This document shows positions 5,405 through 5,604 of a DNA stretch of 5,604 nt, piece after piece; the stretch's first letter is position 1; each line of letters begins with the position of its first letter. The stretch is taken from contig JASLMQ010000055.1 of assembly GCA_030746455.1 (NCBI GenBank), forward strand, positions 1 through 5,604, read 5' to 3'. This DNA comes from Candidatus Latescibacterota bacterium (lineage in GTDB: Bacteria > Latescibacterota > UBA2968 > GCA-2709665). A program made the translations under genes and the position numbers. The notes below the pieces were generated by a model. The model saw nothing but the letters and a program-made list of their open reading frames with translations, had not been told where the DNA came from and made no database searches.

Positions 5405-5457
5405 ATGAAAAGAGGCCGGGCATTCGTACCAAGAGGGTACGATGCCCGGCCAGTCTT
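5405..5457. terminator. Strong hairpin terminator between convergent genes
   Basis: GGCCGGGCAT-T-CGTACC (5414-5430) pairs with GGTACGATGCCCGGCC (5436-5451): a 16-bp stem with one bulged T and the loop AAGAG. AAGA/TCTT can extend it after a small bulge. Read leftwards it is followed by TCTTTTCAT, a fair T-tract, so it should best terminate the RluA-family gene. Read rightwards the tail is AGTCTTGTGT, weaker, but it probably also ends the ParB-like transcript. Confidence 0.85.
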
Positions 5458-5472
5458 GTGTGCCCCTGGACG

Positions 5473-5604
5473 CTATCCCCCGAGTGCCCCTGCCCGGGAG
5501 CCCAGGGCCACCAGCACGCCGCGCATATCGTCTGGCGGGTCGACCCGGAACCTCAGGTCGCGACCTGTGATCGGGTGGCTGAACCCCAGCGTCTGGGAGT
5601 GCAG
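5473..5604 (-). CDS. RluA-family pseudouridine synthase, C-terminal end (partial)
   Basis: Last 43 codons and stop (TAG, complement of 5473-5475) of a gene entering from the right edge. The pattern LHSQTLGFSHPITGRDLRF followed by a P-P-x-D-M element is the typical end of RluA/RluD-type enzymes, which convert uridines in ribosomal RNA (or tRNA) to pseudouridine. The catalytic Asp and any S4 domain lie outside the window, so the subfamily (RluA, C or D) cannot be given. It is convergent with the ParB-like gene and presumably unrelated housekeeping that marks the end of the actin cluster. Confidence 0.85.
   Translation of the reverse strand: MHSQTLGFSHPITGRDLRFRVDPPDDMRGVLVALGSRAGALGG

Overview
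The window is 5.6 kb of GC-rich bacterial DNA. A complete NtrC-class sigma-54 activator with an intact GAFTGA loop shows that the host uses sigma-54. Short ATGA-type gene overlaps and TTG starts are frequent. The phylum cannot be fixed from this sequence; a GC-rich Gram-negative-type lineage is the most I would infer. No transposase, integrase, CRISPR array, tRNA or rRNA was seen.

Layout, left to right. (1) Positions 32-1447, + strand: NtrC-type response regulator (receiver, AAA+, Fis-type HTH) with no ordinary start codon in frame. (2) Positions 1448-2086: a long stretch with no convincing + strand gene. It holds a very good sigma-70-type promoter facing left (TTGACA-N17-TATATT on the minus strand) that could drive a 75-codon frame or an antisense RNA, plus several palindromes and one parS-like element. 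(3) Positions 2087-4660, + strand: a compact cluster of a 47-residue small ORF (TTG start, strong Shine-Dalgarno), a five-TPR protein, a disordered 167-residue protein overlapping it by ATGA, and a MamK-type actin-like ATPase. The actin gene is split by a one-base frame change near 3790; read through, it gives a 381-residue protein with all actin motifs. (4) Positions 4769-5383, + strand: a short ParB-like protein 108 bases downstream of the actin gene. (5) Positions 5473-5604, minus strand: the last 43 codons of an RluA-family pseudouridine synthase, separated from the ParB-like gene by a strong bidirectional-type terminator hairpin.

The centre is the part to look at. A TPR protein built like the magnetosome protein MamA, a low-complexity protein, a MamK-type filament protein and a ParB-type protein lie together, with no ParA and no other magnetosome gene in view. 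I infer an actin-filament-based system for positioning or segregating an intracellular cargo (an organelle, protein assembly or DNA). In that model the TPR protein is the scaffold, the disordered protein a linker to the filament, and the ParB-like protein a DNA or cargo adaptor. This is a hypothesis from gene content and motifs; no cargo is visible here. The two reading-frame defects (regulator start, actin gene) could be sequence or assembly errors and should be resolved before anything is built on them.
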